Positions 43,149-52,336 of a stretch of 64,000 nt of DNA are shown piece after piece; position 1 is the first letter of the stretch; each line of letters starts with the position of its first letter. This stretch comes from Ignavibacteriales bacterium (GTDB taxonomy: Bacteria; Bacteroidota; Ignavibacteria; Ignavibacteriales; Melioribacteraceae), in the NCBI GenBank assembly GCA_021740915.1, contig JAIOYW010000001.1, forward strand, positions 124,001-188,000. The letters are read 5' to 3'. The notes beneath the pieces were generated by a model. The model had not been told where the DNA came from, made no database searches, and saw nothing but the letters and a program-made list of their open reading frames with translations. The position numbers and the translations under genes were made by a program.

Positions 43149-43688
43149 ATGGTAAAAATTAAGAAAAGGAAACTTGGCGGCGCTGAAATACCTACCAGTT
43201 CGATGGCGGATATTTCTTTCCTTCTGCTTCTATTCTTTCTGGTCTCTACGGTTATTGATGTTGATACCGGTATAGGTCTCACACTTCCGGAATACATCCC
43301 CGAAGAGCAACAGGAAGTTGCACCGCTTTCTAAGGACCGTCTTGCTGCTATTCTTATCAATGAAAATGGTGATGTACTCCTGAACAAAGAAATTATTGCT
43401 ATACCTCAGATCAAAGAAAATCTTACTGAACGGATAAGGTCGAAAATTGACCAGCCTAACAATAAGAAACTGGTTGTATCTGTTAAAACTGACAGAAAGA
43501 CTAATTACAATCTTTACATCCAGGCATTAGATCAGGTTAAAGGCGCTTATTTCCAGGTCAGGGAAGAATACGCCCAGACAAGATACGGCAAGAAGATTCT
43601 GGACCTCAACGAAGAAGAAGATAAGGATATGAAAGACAAAATTCCTATGATCATCTCTATCGCCGAGCCGGAAAAAATAGATAAGTAG
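43149..43688 (+). CDS. exbD: ExbD/TolR-family protein, first copy
   Basis: A 179-residue protein with one N-terminal membrane helix after a basic start (KIKKRKLGG): MADISFLLLLFFLVSTVID carries the conserved Asp that takes part in proton transfer. A periplasmic part follows. It ends in a longer C-terminal tail than the next copy. It lies 18 bp after exbB and 10 bp before the second ExbD. Confidence 0.9.
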   Translation: MVKIKKRKLGGAEIPTSSMADISFLLLLFFLVSTVIDVDTGIGLTLPEYIPEEQQEVAPLSKDRLAAILINENGDVLLNKEIIAIPQIKENLTERIRSKIDQPNNKKLVVSVKTDRKTNYNLYIQALDQVKGAYFQVREEYAQTRYGKKILDLNEEEDKDMKDKIPMIISIAEPEKIDK

Positions 43689-43698
43689 AGAGGAAATA

Positions 43699-44112
43699 AT
43701 GAAATTTGAAAAAAAGCGAGCTTCGACGAAGCAAGAGATTCCCACAGCTTCTCTGCCCGACATTATTTTTATGCTTTTACTGTTCTTCATGGTCACCACA
43801 ACCTTGAGAGAAGTTGATGTGCTGGTTCAATACACGCTTCCTGAAGCAAAAGCTATTGAAAAAATAGAGAACAAACGGCTCATCTCATATATCTGGGTTG
43901 GAAAAGATCAGAAAATTCAATTGAACGATAATCTCGTGAAATTGGAGGAGATCCAAAAAATAATGTATGCACGGCGTGTTGCCTTACCAAACGTTATTGT
44001 TTCGATGCGTATTGATAAAGGCTCAGATATGGGAATTGTAACTGATATTCAGCAGGAGTTGCGGAAAGCTGACGCCAGACGAATTAACTACAGCGCACGA
44101 CTGTCTAATTAA
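43699..44112 (+). CDS. exbD: ExbD/TolR-family protein, second copy
   Basis: A 137-residue ExbD homologue with the helix LPDIIFMLLLFFMVTTTLRE, again holding the conserved Asp. The periplasmic part is shorter than in the first copy. Two ExbD proteins with one ExbB are frequent in Bacteroidota-type gene sets; they may form a hetero-dimer in the pore of the ExbB ring. A strong terminator follows 20 bp downstream. Confidence 0.9.
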   Translation: MKFEKKRASTKQEIPTASLPDIIFMLLLFFMVTTTLREVDVLVQYTLPEAKAIEKIENKRLISYIWVGKDQKIQLNDNLVKLEEIQKIMYARRVALPNVIVSMRIDKGSDMGIVTDIQQELRKADARRINYSARLSN

Positions 44113-44132
44113 CTAATGGACAATGAAAATTG

Positions 44133-44160
44133 AAGGCAGGTTTTTACCTGCCTTTTTTTT
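44133..44160 (+). terminator. Rho-independent terminator after the second exbD
   Basis: A 9-bp stem (44133-44141 with 44146-44154, core GGCAGG/CCTGCC) has a 4-nt loop and ends in an unbroken run of T. It closes the ExbB-ExbD-ExbD unit before yqeY. Confidence 0.92.
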
Positions 44161-44171
44161 GGATAATAGTT

Positions 44172-44615
44172 ATGGGATTAAAAGAAATAATTAATGAAGA
44201 CCTGAAAACCGCTTTAAAGAATGGTGAAAAACTCAGGCTCGAAACGATAAGATCAATCCGCGCTCTTATCCTTGAATTTGAAAAAAATGGTTCCGGCAAA
44301 GAACTTGATGAAGCAACAGAAATAGCAATTCTTACCGGGGCAGCAAAAAAACGATCTGAGTCTATTGAGCAATTTCGGAATGCCGGACGAAATGAGCTGG
44401 CTGATAAAGAAGAAGCCGAACTGGCTATTATCAGGAATTATTTGCCGAAGCAACTCAGTCGAGATGAAATTATAGCTGAGATTAAAAAAATTTCTGTTGA
44501 GACAGGCAGCAAAGAATTTCCTAAGATTATGCCATTAGCAGCCAAATCTCTTAAAGGAAGGGCTGACGGAAAAACTGTTAAAGAATTGGTTGAAGACTAT
44601 ATTAAAAACAATTGA
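44172..44615 (+). CDS. yqeY: GatB/YqeY domain-containing protein
   Basis: A 147-residue protein of the YqeY family, related to the tail domain of GatB that binds tRNA. GLKEIINEDLKTALKNGEK, LRLETIRSIRALI and NYLPKQLSRDEI are typical, as is KGRADGKTVKELV. Its exact function is unknown. The frame extends back into the terminator; the ATG at 44172 is the true start by family length. It overlaps the next gene by 4 nt. Confidence 0.9.
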   Translation: MGLKEIINEDLKTALKNGEKLRLETIRSIRALILEFEKNGSGKELDEATEIAILTGAAKKRSESIEQFRNAGRNELADKEEAELAIIRNYLPKQLSRDEIIAEIKKISVETGSKEFPKIMPLAAKSLKGRADGKTVKELVEDYIKNN

Positions 44616-45151
44616 ACGTTTTAGATTATTTCATAATTGGTCTGCTTTCGGTCGGTTTCATCCTTGGTTTCAAAGATGGAATTATCAGAAAAATCATAGG
44701 TCTTACAGGACTTTTTATCGCCATACTTATGAGCTATAAACTATCGAATCCAATTGGAGAAATCCTGAGTGTATCGACCGGAATTGAACAATATCTTTCC
44801 GAGATATTAGCCGGAATAACAATATTCATCAGCATAGTATTTCTTGCTTCGATAATAAAACGTTTAGTTCACCCCTCAGATAAAGTAAACAATCTTCTTA
44901 ATCAAATTCTTGGCGGAATATTTGGTTCCTTACAAATATTCTTTTTTTTGAGCATTATATTTCTAATCCTGAATATTTTTGATGTTCCCTCTGAGGAAAG
45001 TAGAACGAAATCGTTTTTATATAATCCGACTTATTCTGCAATTCCTTCAACCATAAGTTTTATTTTTGGTGAGAGCAACGGTTTTAAAGATATTATAAAA
45101 GAATCGATTGAGAGTAAAGATTCAGGAACTGAAAAACAAGCAATCGAATGA
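44612..45151 (+). CDS. cvpA: CvpA family membrane protein
   Basis: A 179-residue inner-membrane protein with four hydrophobic segments. The N-terminal NVLDYFIIGLLSVGFILGFKDGIIRKI (positions 2-28) matches CvpA (colicin V production protein family), and the second half has SIVFLASIIKRLV. In E. coli CvpA is tied to purF expression and envelope stress; its general function is unclear. The TTG start overlaps the yqeY stop, and the stop overlaps mutS2. The cvpA-mutS2 order is common in many bacteria. Confidence 0.82.
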   Translation: MNVLDYFIIGLLSVGFILGFKDGIIRKIIGLTGLFIAILMSYKLSNPIGEILSVSTGIEQYLSEILAGITIFISIVFLASIIKRLVHPSDKVNNLLNQILGGIFGSLQIFFFLSIIFLILNIFDVPSEESRTKSFLYNPTYSAIPSTISFIFGESNGFKDIIKESIESKDSGTEKQAIE

Positions 45152-47499
45152 ATCTCTCAAGACAAATACGTGATCTTTTAGAATTCGATAAAGTACTGGA
45201 ACTCATCGTTAAATTTTGTAATAGCGATGACGCAAAGACCTTTACCAGAGAATTGCTTCCTTTCGATAATTATTATGAGGCGGCTAAGGAGGGGGAGTAT
45301 GTCAGCACTGCCAAAGACATACTTATTCTGGACAACAGTTTACCAATTGAACATCTTCCTCATCTAAGTGAAACACTATCCAGATCGAGAATTACAGGAG
45401 TGGTCCTTGATGCTGAAGAGATACTTAATGTATATGATCTTGCATGCCAGTCACGTAAATTATTTCATTTTCTTTCGCAGCAGGCGGATGGTAAACCACT
45501 GTTTGATGATTTCAAAGATTCTTTTTTTATTGACAAGAATTTTGAAAAAAGTATATCTGCTGTCATTTCTCCTGAAGGTGAGATATTCGATAATGCCAGC
45601 CCGCAGTTAAGAAAAATCAGAGGAGAAATTCGCGAGAAGAACAATTTTCTCAGAACATTGATTGAGCGAATTTTACGAAAACTTACTGTCGATTCACTTG
45701 TCCAGGAAGAATATGTAACACAAAGGGATGGACGGTTTGTGATTCCTGTAAAATCCGAGCACAAAAGGCATGTGAGGGGTTTTATACATTCTGAATCAGC
45801 TACCGGTCAGACAGTTTATATTGAACCGGAAGAGACACTTGAGTTGAATAATGAGTTACTAAGCCTAAGTTTCGCGGAAAAGCGCGAAATTCATAGGATA
45901 CTGCTGTCCCTGACACAAAGGATAGGCGAATTATCTTATAATCTTTCTTCCGCTCTGCATTCATTAGCAAGAATTGATTCTATCTTTGCACGTGCAGAGT
46001 ATTCGATAGAAGTTGAGGGTGCATTCCCAAGATTCATCGAGGAAGAGCCAATGCAAATAATAAATGGTCGTCATCCTTTGCTGCTTAAGCGGATTGGAAT
46101 AAAAAACACTGTCCCACTCAATCTGAATATTCATAATGAGAAAGTAGTGATAATAACAGGACCAAATGCAGGAGGAAAAACGGTTGTACTAAAAACTGTC
46201 GGTTTGTTATCATTACTTGCCCAGTCTGGAATACATGTACCAATCAATCCAGATTCAAATTTCAGATTCTTTTCATCTATTCACATTGATATTGGTGATA
46301 AACAGTCAATTGAAGATGATTTGAGTACCTTCAGTTCTCATTTGTCCAATATCCGCGACATCACTGATACCTGCGATTCGGGTGCGCTTGTTTTATTGGA
46401 TGAGATTGGCACTGGTACTGATCCTGCGGAAGGTTCATCCATTGCAATATCTGTCCTGGAATTCCTTCGCAATAAGGGTGCTTTCGTGATGGCTACTACT
46501 CATCATGGGATTCTAAAAATTTATGCAGATAATCTCGATGGTTTTATTAATTGTTCGATGGAATTTGATACAGAAAAACTTCAACCAAGCTATTCTTTCA
46601 GGCAGGGCATCCCTGGCTCCAGTTATGCATTCGAGGTTGCCGAGAGAATCGGCCTGAGCAAGGATATTCTTTCAACCGCAAAGGATTATGTCAGTTCTGA
46701 TAAATCTAATGTCGAAGGATTGATTACTGAGCTCGAAGAAAGAACCCGTCTGTTAAAAGAAAAAACCAATCAACTTGAAAGAGAAAAAGCAAAATACGAA
46801 GGGCTTTCGGTTCTTTATCAGAAAAAAAATGAGGAAATAGCCCGACAAAAAAAGGAAATCCTGGAGAAGTCGAAAATTGAATCTCAGGAATTATTAAATG
46901 GCGTTAATCGTCAGATCGAAGAGGCTATCAGAAACATCAAAGAATCCAATGCAGAGAAAGAGGTCGTCCGGACGGAGAGAAAAAAAATTGAGCGGATCAG
47001 AGAAAAGATTGAAACTATACAGAATCCAATTCAAACCACACCGGATCAAAGCAATATTTTCAAAGGTGATCATGTCATGGTTGAAAGCACGTCAACAACT
47101 GGCATTGTTGAAAACATAGATCAGCTTAAAGGAGAAGCAATGATTATTGCAGGTAATCTTAAACTTAGGATTAAAATTTCAAAACTTGTAAAAATTAAAC
47201 CACAAACTATTGTTAAATCACCTGATCAACGAAGGTATGATTTCAGACCAGTTATCGAAAGTTTTAGAATTGATATTCGCGGGAAAAAGCCGGAAGAGGC
47301 TGAATATGAAGTTCTTCGTTTCATTGATGATGCATATGCAGGGGATTTGCCGAGAATTGAAATTTTACACGGAAAAGGATCCGGGGTGCTTAAGTTAATG
47401 GTTACTGAGATATTAAAACATCATGAACACGTAAAAACTTTTTATTATGAAAAAGTTGAATTTGGTGGCGAGGGGATAACAATTGCGGAGATAGCATGA
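45148..47499 (+). CDS. mutS2: MutS2-family ATPase/endonuclease with Smr domain
   Basis: A 783-residue protein. It has the MutS core with Walker A ITGPNAGGKTVVLKT at about 337-351, the LLDEIGTGTDPAEG Walker B, then a long charged coiled coil (about 515-620), and a C-terminal Smr domain (from about 706: IDIRGKKPEEAEYEVLRFID and ILHGKGSGVLK). It lacks the mismatch-reading N-terminal domains of MutS. Known members suppress recombination, or bind collided ribosomes in Bacillus. It starts within the cvpA stop. Confidence 0.95.
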   Translation: MNLSRQIRDLLEFDKVLELIVKFCNSDDAKTFTRELLPFDNYYEAAKEGEYVSTAKDILILDNSLPIEHLPHLSETLSRSRITGVVLDAEEILNVYDLACQSRKLFHFLSQQADGKPLFDDFKDSFFIDKNFEKSISAVISPEGEIFDNASPQLRKIRGEIREKNNFLRTLIERILRKLTVDSLVQEEYVTQRDGRFVIPVKSEHKRHVRGFIHSESATGQTVYIEPEETLELNNELLSLSFAEKREIHRILLSLTQRIGELSYNLSSALHSLARIDSIFARAEYSIEVEGAFPRFIEEEPMQIINGRHPLLLKRIGIKNTVPLNLNIHNEKVVIITGPNAGGKTVVLKTVGLLSLLAQSGIHVPINPDSNFRFFSSIHIDIGDKQSIEDDLSTFSSHLSNIRDITDTCDSGALVLLDEIGTGTDPAEGSSIAISVLEFLRNKGAFVMATTHHGILKIYADNLDGFINCSMEFDTEKLQPSYSFRQGIPGSSYAFEVAERIGLSKDILSTAKDYVSSDKSNVEGLITELEERTRLLKEKTNQLEREKAKYEGLSVLYQKKNEEIARQKKEILEKSKIESQELLNGVNRQIEEAIRNIKESNAEKEVVRTERKKIERIREKIETIQNPIQTTPDQSNIFKGDHVMVESTSTTGIVENIDQLKGEAMIIAGNLKLRIKISKLVKIKPQTIVKSPDQRRYDFRPVIESFRIDIRGKKPEEAEYEVLRFIDDAYAGDLPRIEILHGKGSGVLKLMVTEILKHHEHVKTFYYEKVEFGGEGITIAEIA

Positions 47500-48989
47500 T
47501 TAATAAAGTATTGATCTGTAACCGTGGGGAAATTGCGGTTAGAATAATAAAAGCATGCAGAGAGTGTGGAATAATATCAGCAGCAGTTTATAGTGAAGCT
47601 GATAAAGGCGCCTTGCACGTGAGAGTTGCTGATGAGGCATACTGCATTGGTCCTGCTTCAGCAAAAGAATCCTATCTCAACCATGAAGTACTAATTGAGA
47701 CTGCAAAAAATATTGGAGCAGACGCCATTCATCCGGGTTATGGCTTTCTTTCCGAAAACAGCACTTTTATTAAAAAAGTTGAGGAAAGCGGTATTATCTT
47801 TATTGGCCCTTCATCAAAAAGTGTTTTGCTCATGGGGGATAAAACTGCTGCACGAAGGCTAATGAAGAATTCCGGTGTTCCAATTGTTCCAGGGACAGTT
47901 GAACCTGTTAGTTCAGTAGAAGGGATCAAGGCAGTCATTGCAGAAATCGGATTGCCAGTGATGCTCAAAGCATCGGCAGGCGGCGGTGGCAAAGGGATGC
48001 GGAAAATAAGTGATGAATCGGAAATAGACGATGCTTTCGACCGCGCAAGAAATGAAGCTTTGAAAGCTTTTGGCAATGATGATGTCTATGTTGAAAAGTA
48101 TATAGAAGATCCAAAACATATTGAAGTTCAAATATTGGGAGATAAGTATGGCAATTATGTTCACGTATTTGAGCGAGAATGCTCTATTCAACGACGGCAT
48201 CAGAAAATTATTGAGGAGTCGCCGTCTCCATCCATTAACGAGAAAATAAGAGAAGAAATGACATCTGCTGCGGTTTCGGCGGCAAAGGCTTGTGGATATT
48301 ACAATGCCGGGACTATCGAATTTCTGTACGATAAAAGCGGCGAATTCTATTTTCTTGAGATGAATACAAGAATTCAGGTTGAGCATCCGGTTACTGAAAT
48401 GATTAGCGGCATTGATCTTGTGAAAGAACAATTGAGGATTGCTTCCGGAGAGAGATTATCTGTGGATCAGTGTGATTTAAGTATTTCGGGCCATTCCATT
48501 GAGTGTCGGGTTTATGCTGAAGACCCGGATAATAATTTCGCACCTAGCCTGGGTAAAATTCAGCATCATAGATTACCTTCCGGAGCCGGGATCAGGGTGG
48601 ACAGGGGTATTGATTTTCAATCTGAAGTTTCGATTTATTATGATCCGCTCCTTGCAAAATTAATAACCTGGGGCATAAACAGAGAAGAAGCAAGACAGAG
48701 AATTGTCCGGGCTATAAGGGAATATCAAATTGGGGGTGTAAAAACCAATTTACATTTTTGCAGGTGGATATTAACCCATTCTGATTTTATAAATGGAACT
48801 TTTGATATAAATTTCCTGCAAAAAAAATCCGATCTGATAGAAAGTGGTGACTGGAAAAAATCTGACATCAATGAATTTGAGGAAGCAATTACAATTTTTG
48901 GAGCATTGATAAAATTCCAGAATGAACAATTGAAACCGATGGCAAATGAATGTAAGGGCAAAAATCGCTGGAGACTTGATCGTGATTAA
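47496..48989 (+). CDS. accC: Biotin carboxylase subunit of an acyl-CoA carboxylase
   Basis: Carboxylates biotin with ATP and bicarbonate. It has ICNRGEIAVRIIKACRE at the N-terminus, the glycine-rich KASAGGGGKGM ATP loop, ERECSIQRRHQKIIEESPS, and FLEMNTRIQVEHPVTE with the catalytic Arg/Glu set. Length 497 is longer than E. coli AccC (449), with a C-terminal extension before the carrier gene. The start shares bases with the mutS2 stop. The partner biotin carrier follows directly; no carboxyltransferase gene is in the window. Confidence 0.93.
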   Translation: MINKVLICNRGEIAVRIIKACRECGIISAAVYSEADKGALHVRVADEAYCIGPASAKESYLNHEVLIETAKNIGADAIHPGYGFLSENSTFIKKVEESGIIFIGPSSKSVLLMGDKTAARRLMKNSGVPIVPGTVEPVSSVEGIKAVIAEIGLPVMLKASAGGGGKGMRKISDESEIDDAFDRARNEALKAFGNDDVYVEKYIEDPKHIEVQILGDKYGNYVHVFERECSIQRRHQKIIEESPSPSINEKIREEMTSAAVSAAKACGYYNAGTIEFLYDKSGEFYFLEMNTRIQVEHPVTEMISGIDLVKEQLRIASGERLSVDQCDLSISGHSIECRVYAEDPDNNFAPSLGKIQHHRLPSGAGIRVDRGIDFQSEVSIYYDPLLAKLITWGINREEARQRIVRAIREYQIGGVKTNLHFCRWILTHSDFINGTFDINFLQKKSDLIESGDWKKSDINEFEEAITIFGALIKFQNEQLKPMANECKGKNRWRLDRD

Positions 48990-49485
48990 TAAATACATTG
49001 TTGAAATTGAAAATTCCAAGAAAGAGATTTCTGTATTATCCTCGCATGAAGTCGAGTTGGAAGGTAAAAAATTAACTGTTAATCTCTCAAAATTAAGTGA
49101 TTATTACTATCTTCTGAAAATTGAGAATAAGATTTTTGAAATTATTGTTGCTAAGACAGGGGAAGATAATTATACACTTAATATTGAAGGCAGAATTTTT
49201 GAGATAGGTGTTAAAACCAGGCTTAAAGATATAGCCGAAGAGTACTTGAAAAATAAACAAAAAGAGACAAGACAGGATGAACTTAAAGCACCCATGCCTG
49301 GATTAATAATCAATCTCAAAAAAAATATTGGTGATGGGGTTGTACTTGGCGAATCTTTAATCGTGCTTGAGGCAATGAAGATGGAAAACGATTTAAAATC
49401 ACCTGCAAGCGGTATAATCAAAGAAATATTAGTTAAGAAGGGTGAGGCGGTTGAAAAAAACCAGAGATTGCTCGTTATCGAATAA
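48982..49485 (+). CDS. Biotin carboxyl carrier protein with N-terminal beta domain
   Basis: The C-terminal 75 residues are a biotinyl domain (APMPGLIINLKKNIGD then EAMKMEND, with the biotin Lys133). The first 90 residues are a beta-rich domain (YLLKIENKIFEIIV, YTLNIEGRIFEIGV) like the BT domain that joins the carboxylase and carrier parts in propionyl-CoA carboxylase alpha subunits. So this gene and accC together look like a split alpha subunit. I use the GTG at 48982, which has GGAG 8 nt upstream; an ATG 36 nt earlier overlaps accC by 44 nt. Confidence 0.85.
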   Translation: MINKYIVEIENSKKEISVLSSHEVELEGKKLTVNLSKLSDYYYLLKIENKIFEIIVAKTGEDNYTLNIEGRIFEIGVKTRLKDIAEEYLKNKQKETRQDELKAPMPGLIINLKKNIGDGVVLGESLIVLEAMKMENDLKSPASGIIKEILVKKGEAVEKNQRLLVIE

Positions 49486-49562
49486 AAAAAACCCATTGCA
49501 TTAAAAACACATAATGTATTATATTCTTATGCTAAATTATTTCAATAAATAGGAGATGTACT

Positions 49563-50816
49563 TTGAAAAAACACTACCTGATCCCAGCGGTTCTGATACT
49601 ATTAAGCATCAGATTATCTGCAGGTGGATTTCAAATAAACGAACATGGAGCAAGAGCTATGGCTATGGGTGGAGCATTTACCGCCATCTCCAATGACCTC
49701 TCAACTTTGTTCTATAATCCTGCGGGATTAACTCAGTTATACGGCACACAGTTTAGTGCAGGTGTAACACTTATTAAACCTAATGCCGGTTTTAGAGGAC
49801 CAAATCCTGAAATCACGGAGTATAAGGTTAAAGAAAAATATTTCAACCCAATAAATTTCTACATTTCACATCAGATCTCAGATAATCTCGTTGCAGGTCT
49901 TGGTATTAATAATCCCTATGGTTTGGGTACATTTTGGGATGAAAACTGGGTTGGTAAATATCTGGCGATTGATACCGAAATCCGCACTTTCTTTTTTACC
50001 CCTTCAGTTGCCTATAAGATTTCAGATAATCTTTCGCTTGGTGTAGGTTTCGTTTTTGCCTATGGCGATGTACTGATTGCAAGGAAAACCCCAACTCCAT
50101 TCAATAGTGACGCATTAATCAGTATGGAAGGAGATGGAACAGGGTATGGGTTTACTGCTGGTGTACTTTATAAACCACTTAAAAACCTATCTCTTGGATT
50201 GTCCTACCGAAGTGAAGTTAGTATTGAATTCACTGGAGAAGCTGTCGCCACCGGACATCCGGAACTTATTAACAATAATTTATTGCCAGCGGGAAATATT
50301 ACAGCCCCGCTTTCAACCCCTATGAACCTCACTGTAGGAGCTGCTTATATGCCTTCATCTGACCTAACAATTACTGCTGATTATCAGTACATTGGCTGGT
50401 CAAGCTATGATGTTCTGGAAGTAACTTTCGATAATTATACTTTTGATGATGGAACAAAAACAACTTCAAGTGTGCGGGATTATGAAAATACATATATCGC
50501 TCGTTTAGGTGCTGAATACAATCTGAATTCAACCTTATCCTTACGCGGTGGTTTCCTTTATGATAACAATCCTGTCAAAGATGAAAAAGTTGATCCAACA
50601 CTCCCTGATGCTGATCGTTTAGGTTTTAGTGCTGGTTTTGGTTATTGTCTGACAGACAATTTCAGACTCGATCTCGCTTATCTTTACCTTCGTTTTGCCG
50701 AAAGAAAAATAACTAATTCAGCGGAAAATTATATACCGGATACTGTCACTCCGTTTAACGGCGTATATAATTCAGATGCTCATCTTTTCGGCTTAAGTTT
50801 ATCATATAAAATGTAA
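49563..50816 (+). CDS. OmpP1/FadL-family outer membrane transport protein
   Basis: A 417-residue outer-membrane barrel. After a signal peptide (HYLIPAVLILLSIRLSAG) comes GGFQINEHGARAMAMGGAF, and then SNDLSTLFYNPAGL, the FadL signature with NPAG. The C-terminus ends in alternating aromatic strands (HLFGLSLSYKM). FadL relatives let long-chain fatty acids or aromatic hydrocarbons diffuse through a kinked hatch. The start is TTG with an AGGAG 7 nt upstream. The SGNH lipoprotein gene follows after 21 bp. Confidence 0.9.
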   Translation: MKKHYLIPAVLILLSIRLSAGGFQINEHGARAMAMGGAFTAISNDLSTLFYNPAGLTQLYGTQFSAGVTLIKPNAGFRGPNPEITEYKVKEKYFNPINFYISHQISDNLVAGLGINNPYGLGTFWDENWVGKYLAIDTEIRTFFFTPSVAYKISDNLSLGVGFVFAYGDVLIARKTPTPFNSDALISMEGDGTGYGFTAGVLYKPLKNLSLGLSYRSEVSIEFTGEAVATGHPELINNNLLPAGNITAPLSTPMNLTVGAAYMPSSDLTITADYQYIGWSSYDVLEVTFDNYTFDDGTKTTSSVRDYENTYIARLGAEYNLNSTLSLRGGFLYDNNPVKDEKVDPTLPDADRLGFSAGFGYCLTDNFRLDLAYLYLRFAERKITNSAENYIPDTVTPFNGVYNSDAHLFGLSLSYKM

Positions 50817-50837
50817 TGATGGGGAGAAATAACTGAA

Positions 50838-52292
50838 ATGAGAAATAAATTCATAAAATTAAATTCGTTACTGCTTGCAGTGACACTTCTGTTCTTTGTT
50901 GCTTGCGAAGACAGGACTGAACTTACAGAACCAGGTGCACCTGCATCGGGAAATGCTGATTTTGCGCGTTTCGTTTCAATCGGTAATTCTCTCACAGCCG
51001 GTTACCAAAATGGTTCAGTTTATCAATCAGGGCAGGATTATTCATTCGGTACCCTGATCGCTAAACAAATAAAAACAACTTATGCTCAGGCACTTATCAG
51101 TGATCCCGGGATTCCGAACAGACTGCAGATCAAAGATCTGACTGTTGTCAATGGTGAAGTTGTTGGTGTTTCTTTAGGAGCCAACCCGGATTTGGGAACT
51201 CCTCTCAACAGCGACTATAATCAACCTTTCAACAATCTTGGTATTCCAGGTGCAATATTATACGATATTGCTGACACAAGTGATTTTGCAGCTAAATCAG
51301 TTGCCAGGAATAATCCGTTTTTTAGTATTGTACTGAGATCGAAAGAATTGGGTAAGAGCATCCTTCAGCAGGCATTAATTCAATCACCAACTTTAATGAC
51401 CCTTTGGATTGGTAATAACGATGTACTTGGTTATGCTACATCTGGTGGAACAAGCGGTACAGATGCAACCGGCACATTACCCACTGATAAAAATGTCTTT
51501 GCTTTTCTTTATAATCAGTTAGTTACTGCGTTAGATGCTACGGGAAGAAATATTGTTGTCGGAAATATACCCGATGTAAAATCAATACCATTTTTCAGAA
51601 CGGTTGGTCCGCAATTAGGGGTCGGAATCCAGGCTGCTCAGACCGCTAATCCGGCAATTCTTGGTCTTTTTTATCAGAAAACCGGAGAGACAGTTGCATC
51701 TTCTTTCGCAACACCGGCAACACTTATAAGTGGTGGTGTACTGATAACATTAACTGGCAGCACTTATGCCGGACTCGTAGGCGTTCCCTCCGGAAAATAT
51801 TACCGTGATTACGGCTTAACTCCAGGCCCGGGAATTGATACAACTCAGGTGTTCGGATTGCATCCTCAAAATCCATGGCCAAATCGTTTTATTCTTGATG
51901 CGAACGAAATGGCGGTTGTGGATGATCATACAACTTATTTTAATAATACAATAGCTTCCCTTGTTGCTTCAAAATCCAATTTCGCTCTTGCTGATATGAA
52001 TTCTTTTTTCAATCAAGTTGCTTCTAATGGATATACATCAGATGGAATTTCATTCACCACGGAATTTTTAAGTGGCGGGTTGTTCAGTCTTGATGGAGTG
52101 CACCCAACAAGTCAGGGAAGTGCTGTATTAGCAAATAAATTTATTGAAGTTATTAATTCGAAATTTGGTGCCTCCATACCATATGTAAATGTTGCCTCGG
52201 TGCCTTCAAGCATTCCGCTTGCAAAAATCAATCCGAGAATTAAATATGCACCATTCTTTTTGCATGGATCATTAGATAATTTACCCTTTTAA
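50838..52292 (+). CDS. SGNH/GDSL-type hydrolase lipoprotein
   Basis: A lipoprotein of 484 residues: signal LLAVTLLFFVAC with lipobox Cys23. The SGNH blocks are visible: Ser51 in SIGNSLTAGY (block I), FNNLGIPGA (block II Gly), WIGNND (block III Asn) and DGVHPTSQG with Asp419 and His422 (block V). It should be an esterase or lipase at the cell surface. Its position directly after a FadL-type fatty-acid porin suggests that the two act together on lipids, with the enzyme releasing acids that the porin takes up; this is inference. Confidence 0.87.
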   Translation: MRNKFIKLNSLLLAVTLLFFVACEDRTELTEPGAPASGNADFARFVSIGNSLTAGYQNGSVYQSGQDYSFGTLIAKQIKTTYAQALISDPGIPNRLQIKDLTVVNGEVVGVSLGANPDLGTPLNSDYNQPFNNLGIPGAILYDIADTSDFAAKSVARNNPFFSIVLRSKELGKSILQQALIQSPTLMTLWIGNNDVLGYATSGGTSGTDATGTLPTDKNVFAFLYNQLVTALDATGRNIVVGNIPDVKSIPFFRTVGPQLGVGIQAAQTANPAILGLFYQKTGETVASSFATPATLISGGVLITLTGSTYAGLVGVPSGKYYRDYGLTPGPGIDTTQVFGLHPQNPWPNRFILDANEMAVVDDHTTYFNNTIASLVASKSNFALADMNSFFNQVASNGYTSDGISFTTEFLSGGLFSLDGVHPTSQGSAVLANKFIEVINSKFGASIPYVNVASVPSSIPLAKINPRIKYAPFFLHGSLDNLPF

Positions 52293-52302
52293 TAATTATG
52301 AT

Positions 52303-52327
52303 GAGCTTCCGGCAATGCCGGAAGCTC
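52303..52327. terminator. Strong hairpin without U-run after the SGNH lipoprotein gene
   Basis: An 11-bp perfect stem (52303-52313 with 52317-52327, core CTTCCGGC/GCCGGAAG) with a 3-nt loop, 11 nt after the stop and 10 nt before the next start. No T-run follows, so it may protect mRNA 3' ends, or slow polymerase, rather than terminate. Confidence 0.55.
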
Positions 52328-52336
52328 CAATAAAAT

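Noticed and set aside
47738-48431. Two overlapping reverse-strand frames inside accC
   Set aside because: Antisense shadows of a clear biotin carboxylase gene with no start signals of their own.
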